The notes: generated by a model not told the origin, from the letters alone. A DNA stretch of 64,000 bases from Rhizobium cauense (GCF_019511525.1 NZ_JAEUAT010000003.1:248001-312000); one strand, 5' to 3'. Positions 8,106-17,387 are shown, numbered from the stretch's first letter. Program-made: numbers and translations.

Positions 8106-8933
8106 TCAGGCGCTGGCGTCCCAATCCGGCGCGAAGGGCGGGCGGACGTAACGCTGGTCCTTCGGCAGGGCGGCGATGGCCGCGCGGTCGTCATCGTCGA
8201 GACGGATCGTGAGGGCGTCGAGATTGGCTTTCTGGCTTTCGCGACGCGCTGCCTTCGGGATCACGATGACGCCCTCCTGATCCAGTAGCCAGGCGATGGC
8301 CATCTGCGCGGCACTGGTGCCATGCTTGCGGCCGAGGCCGGCAAGCACCGGCTCGTTCGCAGCCCGTCCCTGGGCGAGTGGCGCATAGGCGGTCAATGGA
8401 ATACCCCTGCCGCGCAGATAGGCCAGCATCGGCGCCTGCGACAGGAAGGGATGATATTCGAGCTGGACGCTTGCGATTGGGACGCCAATATCCTCGACCG
8501 CGCGGCGGATCATCGGCAGATTGAAGTTGCAAACGCCGATGGCACGCGTCAGGCCGCGCTCCTTCAGCGCGACAAGCGCCTCCAGCGTCGCCGCCATGTC
8601 CATGTCCCGCGATGGCCAGTGGATCATGTAGAGATCGACATGATCGAGCCGCAGCTTGCGCAAGCTGGTATCGAGGGCGCGGTAAAGCGCATCCGGGCCG
8701 AGCTGGTCGTGCCAAGCCTTTGTTGTGATGAACAATTTGTTCCGGTCGACGCCGGAGGCCGCCACGGCCGCGCCGACCGCAGCCTCGTTCTCATACATAG
8801 CGGCGGTGTCGATATGCCGATAGCCGAGTGCCATCGCGCTCTCGACCACAGGCTGGGCATCGGCGCCGGGCATGCGGAAGGTGCCGAAGCCAAGGCGCGG
8901 GATGGTGACGCCCTGTGTGATGATGCTGTCCAT
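8106..8933 (-). CDS. Aldo/keto reductase (2,5-diketogluconate reductase type)
   Basis: A 275-residue NADPH-dependent aldo/keto reductase. All catalytic tetrad parts are visible: Asp in IDTAAMYENEAAVG with its Tyr, Lys in LFITTKAW, and His in YMIHWPS. The phosphate-binding end is IVIPKAARRESQKANLDAL. The start at 8933 (MDSIITQG) has an AAAGGA site and agrees with family length; the frame stays open upstream to 9038. It lies 70 bases after the NmrA-like gene and 45 before the QorB-like gene, so it is the third member of the operon. The likely substrates are small aldehydes or ketones. Confidence 0.92.
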   Translation of the reverse strand: MDSIITQGVTIPRLGFGTFRMPGADAQPVVESAMALGYRHIDTAAMYENEAAVGAAVAASGVDRNKLFITTKAWHDQLGPDALYRALDTSLRKLRLDHVDLYMIHWPSRDMDMAATLEALVALKERGLTRAIGVCNFNLPMIRRAVEDIGVPIASVQLEYHPFLSQAPMLAYLRGRGIPLTAYAPLAQGRAANEPVLAGLGRKHGTSAAQMAIAWLLDQEGVIVIPKAARRESQKANLDALTIRLDDDDRAAIAALPKDQRYVRPPFAPDWDASA

Positions 8934-9003
8934 GATGATGTCCTTTCGCGAGTGCCGCGCCGGCGGCGTGCCGCCGGTGCCTGAAAGCATCGCTTGATCC
9001 GTG

Positions 9004-9885
9004 TTAGGCGGCCGTCCTGGCCTGGCTGGCGTTGACAAGCTCGGCGATGACGCTCTGCAGCGTCGTCGTGCTCTTCACGGCCGACCTGCCTTCATCGCGA
9101 AATGCGATCCAGCCCTCGTTGAAGCCGTCGAGCATGCGGATGCGAGGCAGCGGATTGCGCGCGCCCTGGTCGCGGAAAATTTGTTCCCAGTTCTCGCGCG
9201 GCACGATCTCGACCCGGACGGGACGATCCAGCGCCTCGGCGAAGGCCCGGGCGAGGTCGTTCGGCGAGACGCGGGCCGGGCCCTCCAGCTCGACGATCCG
9301 GGTTCCGCTCCAGTCCTCGCACAGCAGCTCGGCGGCGGTGCGGCCGACATCCTGTGTCGCGACCATTGGAAATGGCTTGTCAGCCGGTTGAAGGAAGCTG
9401 TGCAGCACGCCTTCGTCGCGCGCCGAGGGGACGTCCCACTGGGCATTCTCCATGAACCAGCCGGGCCGCAGGAAGGTGACCGGCTGGCCGATGCCACCAA
9501 GCGCCTGCTCCAGCAGCGTGCGCTGGGTAAGCAGGTTCTCGTGCGGCGCATCGGAGCCGATCGTCGACAGGCACACGACCTTGGCAGGACGCGCCTCGAC
9601 CAGTGCCGCGCTCACGGCATCGATCACGCGCCTTGCTTCGGGAAAGCCCGGCTCCGGGTCGAACTCCGATGGCGGCAGGATGAAGACACCCTCGGCACCT
9701 TCGAAGGCTGACGCGAGACTATCCGCATCGTCCATCTCGGCGAAGGCGACATCGCAGCCGAGTGCTCTCCATTCCGCCGCCTTTGCGGCATCGCGCAGGA
9801 TGGCGCGAACGGGGAGTTTGTCGGCGAGAAGGTTGCGGGCGAGCGCGCCGCCGACTTTGCCAGTGATTCCGGTGATTGCGTACAT
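9004..9885 (-). CDS. NmrA-family NAD(P)-binding protein
   Basis: A 293-residue atypical SDR. The N-terminal MYAITGITGKVGGALARNLL carries the GxTGxxG nucleotide motif. VFILPPSEFDPEPGF, VVCLSTIGSDAPHENLLTQ and VTFLRPGWFMENAQW are typical of NmrA-like/azoreductase-type quinone reductases. The upstream open frame (to 10140) is only coding shadow. The start at 9885 has a GGAG site and the usual N-terminus. It is paralogous in type to the truncated gene at 7633-8060 in the same operon. Substrate unknown; possibly a quinone or electrophile. Confidence 0.87.
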   Translation of the reverse strand: MYAITGITGKVGGALARNLLADKLPVRAILRDAAKAAEWRALGCDVAFAEMDDADSLASAFEGAEGVFILPPSEFDPEPGFPEARRVIDAVSAALVEARPAKVVCLSTIGSDAPHENLLTQRTLLEQALGGIGQPVTFLRPGWFMENAQWDVPSARDEGVLHSFLQPADKPFPMVATQDVGRTAAELLCEDWSGTRIVELEGPARVSPNDLARAFAEALDRPVRVEIVPRENWEQIFRDQGARNPLPRIRMLDGFNEGWIAFRDEGRSAVKSTTTLQSVIAELVNASQARTAA

Positions 9886-9923
9886 GATGGTTTCTCCAAA
9901 AGGATCGATGTTGAGTGCGCCTG

Positions 9924-11204
9924 TCAGGCGAGGCTGGCGTAGAGCTCTCGCTCGAACGCGCCGTAGAGGGCGACGACCCGCTCGTCGTAGAAGGGCAGGA
10001 TCTGGGTGAAGAGCGCGCCGGCGACGTGCTTCACCGGGTCGAGCCAGAAGTAGCAGTTGAGCAGGCCAGCCCAGGAGACGCTGCCGGCGGAGCGTCCGTT
10101 CGGTCCTGCTTGCGTGTTGATGTCGAAGGACAGGCCCCATTTGTGCGGCTGGCCGGGGAACTGGTCGAAGCTGCGTGAGAACGACGGCTGCGCGGAGCGC
10201 ATCTCGTGGACGTTCAGCTCGCCGATCTGGTTCTGCATCATCATGGCGACCGTTTCCGGCCGCAGGATGCGCACGCCATTAAGTGCGCCGCCGTTCAGCA
10301 GAGCCCGCAGGAAGGCCATGTAGTCGCGGGGGGTCGAGAAGGCGCCGCCGCCACCCATGAAGAACTCCGGCCTCTGTGGCATTCCGAACGGCGCCGGCTC
10401 CAGCCCGCCATCCGCACGCCGGCTGTGGAAGCTGGCGACGCGCCGCTTCTGCTGCGAGCCGATGAGGAAGCCCGAATCTTTCATGCCGAGCGGCGCGAAG
10501 ATGTTCTCGCGAAAATAGACCTCGAGCGACTGGTCGGACACCGCCTCCACCAGCTTGCCCACCCAATCCATGCTGATGCCGTATTCCCAGCGTTCGCCCG
10601 GCTCGCATTCGAGCGGTGCGGTAAAGGCGGCGTTCTTGCAGGTCGCGATGTCGGGCATGCCCGTCACCTGCTCGTAATGGGTGAGCGCCTCGCTCCAGAT
10701 CGAATAGGTGTAGCCGGACGTGTGCGTCAGCAGATGGCGCACCTTGATGGCGCGCTTGGCCGGGCGCAGGCGTGGCGTTCCGTCCGCGGCAAAACCTTCG
10801 AGGATCTGCGGCGACGCGAGCTCCGGCAGGTATTTCGCCGCGTCGTCGTCGAGACCGATACGGCCCTGCTCGATCAACTGCATGCAGGCGGTGGCAGTGA
10901 AAGCCTTGGTCATCGACAGCAGCCAGAACACGGTGTCGACGGTCATCGGCGCGCCTGTCGTCACGTTCGCCTTGCCGAAGGTCCCCTCCTAGACGATGCC
11001 ATTCGCCGTGGCCGCCATCGCGACGACACCGGCGACATCGTGCCGGGAGACGCCGCCGCGCAAGGCAGCATCGATCGCTGCGGAATTACGCAACGAGGCA
11101 GCAGGTGCCGTCTCGGCCAAGGCGGGGCTGATCGCATCGAGAGCCAGAAAGGCCCCCAGCGTGCTTCCATGCTGAAGCATGGTTCTGCGTGTTATCTGAT
11201 TCAT
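9924..11204 (-). pseudogene. Class C beta-lactamase-type serine hydrolase broken by an in-frame TAG
   Basis: A gene of about 426 codons whose reading frame is continuous except for a TAG at 10989-10991 (codon 72). The upstream part begins MNQITRRTMLQHGSTLGAF, a twin-arginine-like export signal, and ends in ANGIV. The downstream part continues EGTFGKANVTTGAP in the same frame. A Tyr codon (TAC/TAT) at this site is one base change away. The catalytic SMTK (Ser97-Lys100) lies after the stop, as do the rest of the fold and AHKWGLSFDI-like segments. A GTG or ATG restart at 10964 or 10946 would make a protein without export signal. It heads the four-gene operon and diverges from a LysR gene. Confidence 0.85.
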
Positions 11205-11301
11205 GGCTCACTCCTTTCCGGCTCGGGGAGGACCGATAAGTTTTGCGGTTCGCCCCTGATGGTGTTGCGATGCCGATGTTCTACGTCGTGCCATGATGTG
11301 A

Positions 11302-11330
11302 TTCACGCGCATTAATGTCAGTGCTATGAT
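11302..11330 (+). promoter_or_regulatory. Candidate sigma70 promoter for the LysR gene at 11375
   Basis: TTCACG at 11302-11307 (4 of 6 to consensus), a 17-base spacer, then TATGAT at 11325-11330 (5 of 6). It lies 44 bases before the start codon, in the divergent gap with the serine hydrolase gene. Confidence 0.4.
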
Positions 11331-11374
11331 GACGCGTACTCACCGATGTTGTGGTGCCGGTAAAGGAAGATGGA

Positions 11375-12298
11375 ATGGCGGCTTTCGACACGCGATTGCT
11401 GACCGGCGTTGGCGTTCTGGCCGCCGTGACGGAGGCCGGAAATTTCGCCCGCGCTGCGGAGATGCTCGGCCTGACGCCTTCGGGCGTCAGCCGGGCCGTC
11501 GCGCGTCTGGAGGCCCGAGTTGGCGTGCGGCTCTTCGATCGCAATCCCCGGGAAGTGAGCCTCACCGAGGAGGGACGACGGTTCCACGCGCAGGTGATGC
11601 CGCTTCTGGCCGGCCTCGACGAAGCGGCCGCCGAGGCTGCAGGTGCTGCAGCCATCGTGCGTGGCCGGCTGCGCGTATCGGTGGACCCATGGTTTGCCCG
11701 GATGGTGCTTGCGTCGAGTCTCCAGCAGTTTCTCGTCCGCTACCCCCTGCTGTCGGTAGATTTCTCCACCAGCAACTACCGGGAGGAGATGATGGCAGGC
11801 ATTGATGTGGCGGTGCGCTTCGGTCCGCCCGATGAGTCATCCCTCATCGCGCGCAAGCTTCTTGAGACGCCGATCCTGACAGTTGCGGCGCCGGCCTATC
11901 TGGATCGGCACGGTACACCCCAATCGCCTCACGACCTCGTCCATCACGAGGCTCTTCAGTTCCGCGACCCGCAGACAGGCCTGCCCTTTCCCTGGGAGTT
12001 TCATCGCGACGGAGAAATCGTCGAGGTCAAGGTTTCAAGCCGACTGGTCCTGGACGATCCGTCGGTGGCGATATCCGCCTGTGTGGCGGGCCAGGGCATA
12101 TTCCAGAGCCTCGCGATCGGCCTGGCCCCGTTCGTGGAGCGTGGGGAACTCGTACCGATCCTCACGGAATGGTCGGAGGAGCTTTATCCACTCTACGCTT
12201 ATCATCCCTCGCGCCATTTGCCGCCGGCGAAGGTTCGGGCGTTTCTGGATTTCATTCAGGAAGTCGCCACGAACGAAGCCTCTCCATTTCGTCATTGA
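11375..12298 (+). CDS. LysR-family transcriptional regulator
   Basis: A 307-residue LysR regulator. The N-terminal winged helix-turn-helix reads LAAVTEAGNFARAAEMLGLT, PSGVSRAVARLEARVGVRLF and REVSLTEEGRRF. The effector domain has GRLRVSVDPWFARMVLASSL and the usual TVAAPAYLDRHG segment. ATG 11375 is preferred over the GTG at 11351 because AAGGA lies seven bases before it. It diverges from the serine hydrolase/NmrA/AKR/QorB operon with 170 bases between, and probably controls that operon. Confidence 0.92.
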   Translation: MAAFDTRLLTGVGVLAAVTEAGNFARAAEMLGLTPSGVSRAVARLEARVGVRLFDRNPREVSLTEEGRRFHAQVMPLLAGLDEAAAEAAGAAAIVRGRLRVSVDPWFARMVLASSLQQFLVRYPLLSVDFSTSNYREEMMAGIDVAVRFGPPDESSLIARKLLETPILTVAAPAYLDRHGTPQSPHDLVHHEALQFRDPQTGLPFPWEFHRDGEIVEVKVSSRLVLDDPSVAISACVAGQGIFQSLAIGLAPFVERGELVPILTEWSEELYPLYAYHPSRHLPPAKVRAFLDFIQEVATNEASPFRH

Positions 12299-12977
12299 GG
12301 CGTAAAGCTGTTCCGTAGAAAGAAAGGTGGGCGAACTCGGCACGCGGCAGGCCAATGGCGCAATATTCCGACATAGCCCTCTATGACTGGCATTTGTCCT
12401 TCGACGTTGAGCTTTCAAACCCGGACCACACTTCCTCTGTCTTTGAAGGAGGGATTTAGAGGACTATGAAGTGGACGTAGTTCTCCGTTTCGTCGCTCTC
12501 GGCCCGCCGTAGAAGATTCGAACCTGTACTTCATGTTTCGAACGCACTGTGGATGTCTGCTTTATCAGCCTTGCTCTTCGGAACCGGACCGACAGCTTCC
12601 GGCCCCAAATCAGCTATTCCCGAGGGCAAGTAGTTGCCCGTCCATGGAAATTCGGCGCGAACTTATCGGCCAAACGACGGTGTCGGCGGTTCGAGTCCTT
12701 TCACGGCGAGGAAGCCCGTCCGGCACAGCGGCCGGCCCCATGCCAAATGTGGTCAGCGCTCAACGGCGGCACCCATGGCAGTCGTTGCCACATCTAATTT
12801 GTCATTGCTCGGTCTACGGAGGTCAAGAGTTTCGCCCAATTGTCCGCCCCTCAGTTGTAGTTTCTATTGTCACGAGCATCCCGGCCCATAGCGTTTTGCT
12901 AGTTCGGCCAGTATTTTATTCGCGATCTGTCATGTTCATTTCAAGGAATGGCTACTTTCCGGAGGGGCGGCGTGATC
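12299..12977. other. Non-coding stretch of about 680 bases
   Basis: No frame here looks like a real gene; the open frames overlap one another and match no family I recognise. It holds one copy of a 30-base imperfect direct repeat (12591-12620) also found after the serine hydrolase gene. It also holds a T-arm-like motif near 12686 and a ribosome-site-like start followed at once by a stop (near 12466), neither of which is supported as a gene. Confidence 0.5.
12591..12620 (+). repeat. Direct repeat copy 1 (with 14274-14303)
   Basis: 25 of 30 bases match the copy at 14274-14303, with a perfect 15-base core CCGGCCCCAAATCAG. The two copies flank the serine hydrolase gene. Confidence 0.55.
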
Positions 12978-14189
12978 ATGGAACTGGCTAGATGTCGAGG
13001 ACTTGCGGTAGCAATCGCCCTTTTTGTCACGGGCACTGCGTTTGCCAGCGAAACGCCCACGCAAACTCAGCGCGTGCAGAAAGCGCTAGACGCCTGGCTC
13101 GCGGAACGCTCACCGGTCGAGGGTGTCACCGGCATCGCCGCCTATGTCAGCCTTGGCGCATCAGGTCCGAACATCGAAGCCTTTGCAGGCAAGACCGGAA
13201 GAGCCGATGACGACCCGCCGGTAGACCAGAATACCCTCTTTGCCATGGGTAGCACTTCGAAGTCCTTCGCTGCCGCAGTGATCCTGAAATTGGAAGCCCA
13301 AGGACTCCTCTCAATCGATGACACGGTTGGAAGGTGGTTGCCGCAATATCCCGCCTGGGGCAGCGTTAGCATCCGCCGCCTTCTCGATATGACCAGTGGC
13401 ATCCCGAATTATTCTGAGACCGAATTCATCTCGCGTAGCTGGGTAGAGCAGCCGAAACGCGACTTAACCGCGGAAGAACTAATCGACGCGGCATATCCCA
13501 ACGGCAGCAATAAACTGCCGGTGACTGAAGGCTACCACTACTCCAACACCAACTACATTCTCGCCGGCCTGATCGCAGCCAAGGTGACGGGCAGACCCTA
13601 TCAGGAGCTTGTTCGTGAACTCGTTATCCAGCCGCACGGCCTCCACTCCACCTTCTACTCTCCGGGGACCTACCCACCGGAAGTGATCACCCGGTTGGCG
13701 CACGGCTATTTCGAAAACACCGCATGCGCCGAATACCAGCCGGCCGACTGCAAGGAAAGTTGGAACAAGCCGATGATTGGCCGCGACGTGCGTGAAGACA
13801 GCACCTCTTGGGCTCAGGCCGCGGGCGGCGCTATCTCCAACGCGCGCGATGTTACCCGCTGGATGCGCGCCGTGTTCGAGGGCCGTGTGGTTCCGCCGAT
13901 GCAACAAGCCGAATGGATGTCGATGGTTTCGACCAAGACAGGTGAACCGATTACGGAGATCAGCGAGGAGCATCCTCAGGGCTTTGCCCTCGGCCTCGTG
14001 CAGGGCATGATTCCAGGCGGCCCGGCGTGGTTCTATCAGGGCATGACCTTGGGCTATCGCACTCTTTATGTGTGGTACGAGAAGGATGGCATTCTGATCA
14101 CCGTGCAGACCAACAGCCAGCCGAACGACGAGGAAAATAAGCTTTCCGAGGCCGCCGAAGCAATCCATGCAGCGATCAAGACACCATAA
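12978..14189 (+). CDS. Exported serine hydrolase (beta-lactamase class C / DD-peptidase fold)
   Basis: A 403-residue protein with a signal peptide (MELARCRGLAVAIALFVTGT then AFA|SE), so periplasmic or secreted. The catalytic SxxK is Ser92-Thr-Ser-Lys95 in MGSTSKSF, and the Tyr-x-Asn motif is Tyr188-Ser-Asn190 in YHYSNTNYI. These place it in the beta-lactamase/PBP4-like serine hydrolase family, which includes esterases and D-alanyl-D-alanine peptidases as well as lactamases. ATG 12978 is chosen over upstream starts because of GGAGGGG just before it and the clean signal peptide. It stands alone, between two copies of a short direct repeat. Confidence 0.88.
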   Translation: MELARCRGLAVAIALFVTGTAFASETPTQTQRVQKALDAWLAERSPVEGVTGIAAYVSLGASGPNIEAFAGKTGRADDDPPVDQNTLFAMGSTSKSFAAAVILKLEAQGLLSIDDTVGRWLPQYPAWGSVSIRRLLDMTSGIPNYSETEFISRSWVEQPKRDLTAEELIDAAYPNGSNKLPVTEGYHYSNTNYILAGLIAAKVTGRPYQELVRELVIQPHGLHSTFYSPGTYPPEVITRLAHGYFENTACAEYQPADCKESWNKPMIGRDVREDSTSWAQAAGGAISNARDVTRWMRAVFEGRVVPPMQQAEWMSMVSTKTGEPITEISEEHPQGFALGLVQGMIPGGPAWFYQGMTLGYRTLYVWYEKDGILITVQTNSQPNDEENKLSEAAEAIHAAIKTP

Positions 14190-14273
14190 ACAATGGGTCT
14201 CGATCAGGTCGGGTGGCCCAATGGGCCCGAAGGGCGGTCGACGCATGCATCGAAGGTGAAGGAACTGGGCAAT

Positions 14274-14303
14274 GACTGCTGCCGGCCCCAAATCAGTCGT
14301 TCC
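14274..14303 (+). repeat. Direct repeat copy 2 (with 12591-12620)
   Basis: Shares the 15-base core CCGGCCCCAAATCAG and 25 of 30 bases with copy 1, about 1.68 kb away across the serine hydrolase gene. Confidence 0.55.
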
Positions 14304-14476
14304 GTTAAAGTGACGTTCTTGGATCGCCTGACTATCATATCTTAGAATAACCGGGTCAGCCGTTCATATCCCAAGACCGGTGTGTTCTGTTTCGAGAGCA
14401 ATAATCTAAGTCGATGTAGCCAACGTCGCGGAGTGCTCGCTCGCGCCTAATTTTTCTTCGTGCCTAAATATTACGC

Positions 14477-14528
14477 TTGACAGGAAGCTCTTCGATGTCA
14501 TCGTAAAGCGGTTTAGTAAATCGCTTTA
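14477..14528 (+). promoter_or_regulatory. LacI promoter and tandem operators
   Basis: A consensus -35 TTGACA (14477-14482) is followed about 20 bases on by two adjacent 12-base sites, TAAAGCGGTTTA (14504-14515) and TAAATCGCTTTA (14517-14528). Both fit TAAA-N-CG-N-TTTA, the usual LacI-family operator form, and together they make an outer inverted repeat GTAAAGCG/CGCTTTAC. They overlap the expected -10 and start, and lie 36 bases before the LacI gene, which suggests autorepression and control of the transporter operon. Confidence 0.65.
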
Positions 14529-14563
14529 CAATGGTCGGTCACACGCCCGGGCATGGAGACGTT

Positions 14564-15586
14564 ATGGCGAGCAAGCGCGCTACAAGCCTGAAGGATGTTG
14601 CCGACGCCGCTGGCGTATCGGTGGCGACCGTGTCGCGGCTCCTGAACGGTTCGCTCCAGCTTCCCCCGGAAACTAAAGAACGTATTGACAAGGCGATCCG
14701 GGATCTTCGTTACGAGCCGAACCCGCATGCCCGTCGCCTGAGCCGCGGGCGATCGGATACGATCGGTCTCGTGGTGCCTGACATCGCCAATCCATTCTTC
14801 GCCACCCTTGTCGCCGCGGTCGAGCAGGAGGCGGACAAGCGCGGGCTCGCGCTATCGCTGCATGCAACGCTCAACCGTCCTGGCCGTGAAATCTCGTACG
14901 TGACGGCGCTTGCCCGCAATCATGTCGACGGTCTCATCTTCGTTACCAATCACCCTGACGAGGGTGAACTGGGTGCATTGATAAATCAGACTGGAAAGGT
15001 CATCATCGTCGACGAAGACGTGCCGAAAGCAATGGTGCCAAAGCTCTTCTGCGACAACGAGGAGGGTGGTTATCTCGCGGGCCGGCATCTTGCCGACCAT
15101 GGCCATCAGCGCGTGGTCTATATCGGCGGCCCGCAGCAAATGATCAGCACGCGCCGTCGCTTCCGGGGGCTGGAGCGTGCGCTCATGGAGCGGGGGGAGC
15201 CGCTCCAGCTGACACGCCTCGAGGGCAGTTTCACGGTGGAGTACGGCCGGCAGGCGGCGCGCCGTTTTATCGACGAGGGCAAGCCGGCAACCGCCATTTT
15301 CGCCAGTTCCGACGAGATCGCAATCGGCCTGATCGAAGTGTTCCGCGCCGAGGGCGTCTCGATTCCCGGCGAGGTCTCTGTGATCGGCTTCGACGATGTG
15401 AGCCCCCTGCATCTTTTCGCACCGCCGCTGACCGCCATACGCCAGCCCGTCCGGGCGCTTGGCGAGCGGGCGCTGGCGCTGCTTCTTGAAACAAACTGGC
15501 AGGAGCCGGAGAGCTTGAGCTCCGAAGAACTGCTGCCGGTCGAAATCGTTGTGCGGAACTCCGTTGCACCGCCGTCGAAGCAATAA
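14564..15586 (+). CDS. LacI-family transcriptional regulator
   Basis: A 340-residue LacI/GalR regulator. The DNA-binding headpiece is SLKDVADAAGVSVATVSRLL followed by the hinge LRYEPNPHARRLSRGRS, and a periplasmic-binding-protein-like sensor follows (IGLVVPDIANPFFATLVAAV, VSVIGFDDVSPLHLF). ATG 14564 has GGAG just upstream; a start at 14531 would lie beyond the operators' edge and lacks a site. The next gene is a sugar-binding protein 38 bases on, so it is likely a repressor of the sugar ABC operon, released by its substrate. Confidence 0.93.
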   Translation: MASKRATSLKDVADAAGVSVATVSRLLNGSLQLPPETKERIDKAIRDLRYEPNPHARRLSRGRSDTIGLVVPDIANPFFATLVAAVEQEADKRGLALSLHATLNRPGREISYVTALARNHVDGLIFVTNHPDEGELGALINQTGKVIIVDEDVPKAMVPKLFCDNEEGGYLAGRHLADHGHQRVVYIGGPQQMISTRRRFRGLERALMERGEPLQLTRLEGSFTVEYGRQAARRFIDEGKPATAIFASSDEIAIGLIEVFRAEGVSIPGEVSVIGFDDVSPLHLFAPPLTAIRQPVRALGERALALLLETNWQEPESLSSEELLPVEIVVRNSVAPPSKQ

Positions 15587-15624
15587 AAAAGCAACGAAGA
15601 TGAACCTAACCAGAGGAACAAGAC

Positions 15625-16572
15625 ATGACTATTCTCACACGCAGGATGTTTACGACTGCACTCGCAACAACGGTCTTTGCCGGCATCTCGTTCGGAAGTG
15701 CCATTGCCGCTGAAAAGACCTTCGCGCTTGTGCAGATCAACCAGCAGGCGCTGTTCTTCAACCAGATGAACGAAGGCGCGCAAAAGGCAGCCGACGCGGC
15801 CGGCGCCAAACTGGTGATATTTAACGCCAACAACGATCCAGCCGCGCAGAACAGTGCCATCGAAACCTATATCCAGCAGAAGGTCGACGGCCTCGCGGTC
15901 GTCGCTATCGACGTTAACGGCATCATGCCCGCCGTGCAGCAGGCCGCAGCCGCGGGCATTCCAGTAGTTGCCATCGATGCTATCCTCCCGGACGGCCCGC
16001 AGAAGGCGCAGATCGGCGTCGACAATGCGAAGGCCGGTGCCGACATGGGCAAATTCTTCCTCGACTACGTGAAGAGCAACATGGGCGGCAAGGTGAAGTA
16101 TGGCGTTGTCGGCGCACTGAACTCGTTCATCCAGAATGTCCGCCAGGAAGGCTTCGAAAAGACCGTGAAGGATGCTGAAGGTGTCACCACGGCTGGCGTA
16201 GTCGACGGCCAGAACATCCAGGACAACGCGCTAGCCGCCGCAGAAAACCTGATCACTGGCAACCCTGACATGACCGCCGTCTACGCCACCGGCGAGCCGG
16301 CGCTGATGGGTGCCATCGCCGCCGTCGAAAGCCAGGGTAAGCAGTCGTCCGTTAAGGTCTTCGGCTGGGATCTGACGGCGCAGGCGATCGCCGGCCTTGA
16401 TGCGGGCTATGTCACCGCCGTCATCCAGCAGGATCCATCTGCCATGGGTGCAGCCGCCGTCGATGCCCTGAAGAAGATCTCGGACGGCGGCAGCGTCGAG
16501 AAGACGATCTCGGTGCCGATCACCATCGTGACCAAGGAAAACGTCGAACCCTACAGGGCCGTTTTCAAATGA
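15625..16572 (+). CDS. Sugar ABC transporter substrate-binding protein (RbsB-like)
   Basis: A 315-residue periplasmic binding protein. The signal peptide is MTILTRRMFTTALATTVFAG, with cleavage near AIA|AEKT. The mature protein has the type I binding fold of ribose/fructose proteins: LVQINQQALFFNQMNEGAQ, PAAQNSAIETYIQQKVDGLA and GIPVVAIDAILPDGP, then NPDMTAVYATGEPALMGAIA. An AGAGGA site precedes the start. It feeds the ATPase and permease genes that overlap it. By family the ligand is a pentose, hexose or a conjugate such as a nucleoside. Confidence 0.92.
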   Translation: MTILTRRMFTTALATTVFAGISFGSAIAAEKTFALVQINQQALFFNQMNEGAQKAADAAGAKLVIFNANNDPAAQNSAIETYIQQKVDGLAVVAIDVNGIMPAVQQAAAAGIPVVAIDAILPDGPQKAQIGVDNAKAGADMGKFFLDYVKSNMGGKVKYGVVGALNSFIQNVRQEGFEKTVKDAEGVTTAGVVDGQNIQDNALAAAENLITGNPDMTAVYATGEPALMGAIAAVESQGKQSSVKVFGWDLTAQAIAGLDAGYVTAVIQQDPSAMGAAAVDALKKISDGGSVEKTISVPITIVTKENVEPYRAVFK

Positions 16573-17387
16573 TCTCTGACAGACAGCACCCAACCGCTGT
16601 CGCAGGACCCGGGGGCGGAGAAATCCTCCCCCGGCAGTCCGGCGAAGGCGGCGTTCGCCAGCCCCGAATTTCACTGAAGGGTATCCGCAAGAGTTTCGGT
16701 TCGCATCAGGCGTTGCGCGGTGTCGATCTAGACATCTATCCTGGCGAATGCCTGGGACTGGTCGGCGATAATGCGGCCGGCAAGTCGACGCTGACCAAGG
16801 TCATCTCCGGCACCTATATCCCCGATGACGGCACGATCGCCGTCGACGGAAGGGAGGTTCGCTTCAGCGGGCCGGCCGATGCCCGCGACCGCAATATCGA
16901 GATGGTGTTCCAGGATCTCAGCCTGTGCGACCATGTCGATGTGGTCGGCAATCTGTTTCTCGGCCGCGAACTGACCAAGGGGCCGTTCCTCGACCGAGCC
17001 CGCATGCTGACCGAGGCCCGCGCCATGCTTGACGCGCTCGAAATCCGCATCCCACGACTTGGTGCGAAAGTGGAGAAACTGTCGGGTGGCCAGCGGCAGG
17101 CGATCGCGATCGCTCGCGCCGCGTCCTTCAATCCGAAGGTGCTGATTATGGACGAGCCGACATCGGCACTTGCCGTGGCCGAAGTCGAAGCCGTGCTCAA
17201 CCTGATCAACCGGGTCAAAGCAAAGGGGGTCTCAGTCATCCTGATCACCCATCGTCTGCAGGATCTTTTCCGCGTCTGCGACCGTATCGCTGTCATGTAT
17301 GAAGGCACCAAGGTCGCCGAGCGCGACATCGCCAAGACCGACCTGCAGGACCTCGTACAGCTTATCGTCGGAGGGCAGAAGCATTGA
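16569..17387 (+). CDS. Sugar ABC transporter ATP-binding protein (FrcA-like, single domain)
   Basis: A 272-residue ATPase with Walker A GDNAAGKST, signature LSGGQRQA and Walker B VLIMDEP. GLVGDNAAGKSTLTKVISG and the ISLKGIRKSFGSHQALRGVD start are typical of the ribose/fructose class. It has one nucleotide domain, as in FrcA, rather than the two of RbsA. Its ATG overlaps the stop of the binding-protein gene (ATGA), showing translational coupling. The first ~30 residues match nothing, so the true start might be slightly downstream. Confidence 0.92.
   Translation: MISDRQHPTAVAGPGGGEILPRQSGEGGVRQPRISLKGIRKSFGSHQALRGVDLDIYPGECLGLVGDNAAGKSTLTKVISGTYIPDDGTIAVDGREVRFSGPADARDRNIEMVFQDLSLCDHVDVVGNLFLGRELTKGPFLDRARMLTEARAMLDALEIRIPRLGAKVEKLSGGQRQAIAIARAASFNPKVLIMDEPTSALAVAEVEAVLNLINRVKAKGVSVILITHRLQDLFRVCDRIAVMYEGTKVAERDIAKTDLQDLVQLIVGGQKH

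Larger units (their letters stand above)
14190..14563. other. Intergenic region upstream of LacI regulator
   Basis: 374 bases with no gene. It holds the second copy of the 30-base direct repeat (14274-14303), a perfect TTGACA at 14477-14482, and a tandem pair of LacI-type operators at 14504-14528. Confidence 0.6.

Noticed and set aside
12450..12480. A ribosome site followed by ATG and four codons (MKWT) then TAG
   Set aside because: It resembles the start of some IS transposases, but nothing after it continues the match.
12676..12705. A tRNA T-arm-like motif (GGTTCGAGTCC)
   Set aside because: The stem bases do not pair and no acceptor, D or anticodon arms could be built around it.
12948..12977. 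An upstream start for the exported serine hydrolase
   Set aside because: It would place charged residues before the signal peptide, and GGAGGGG fits the start at 12978.
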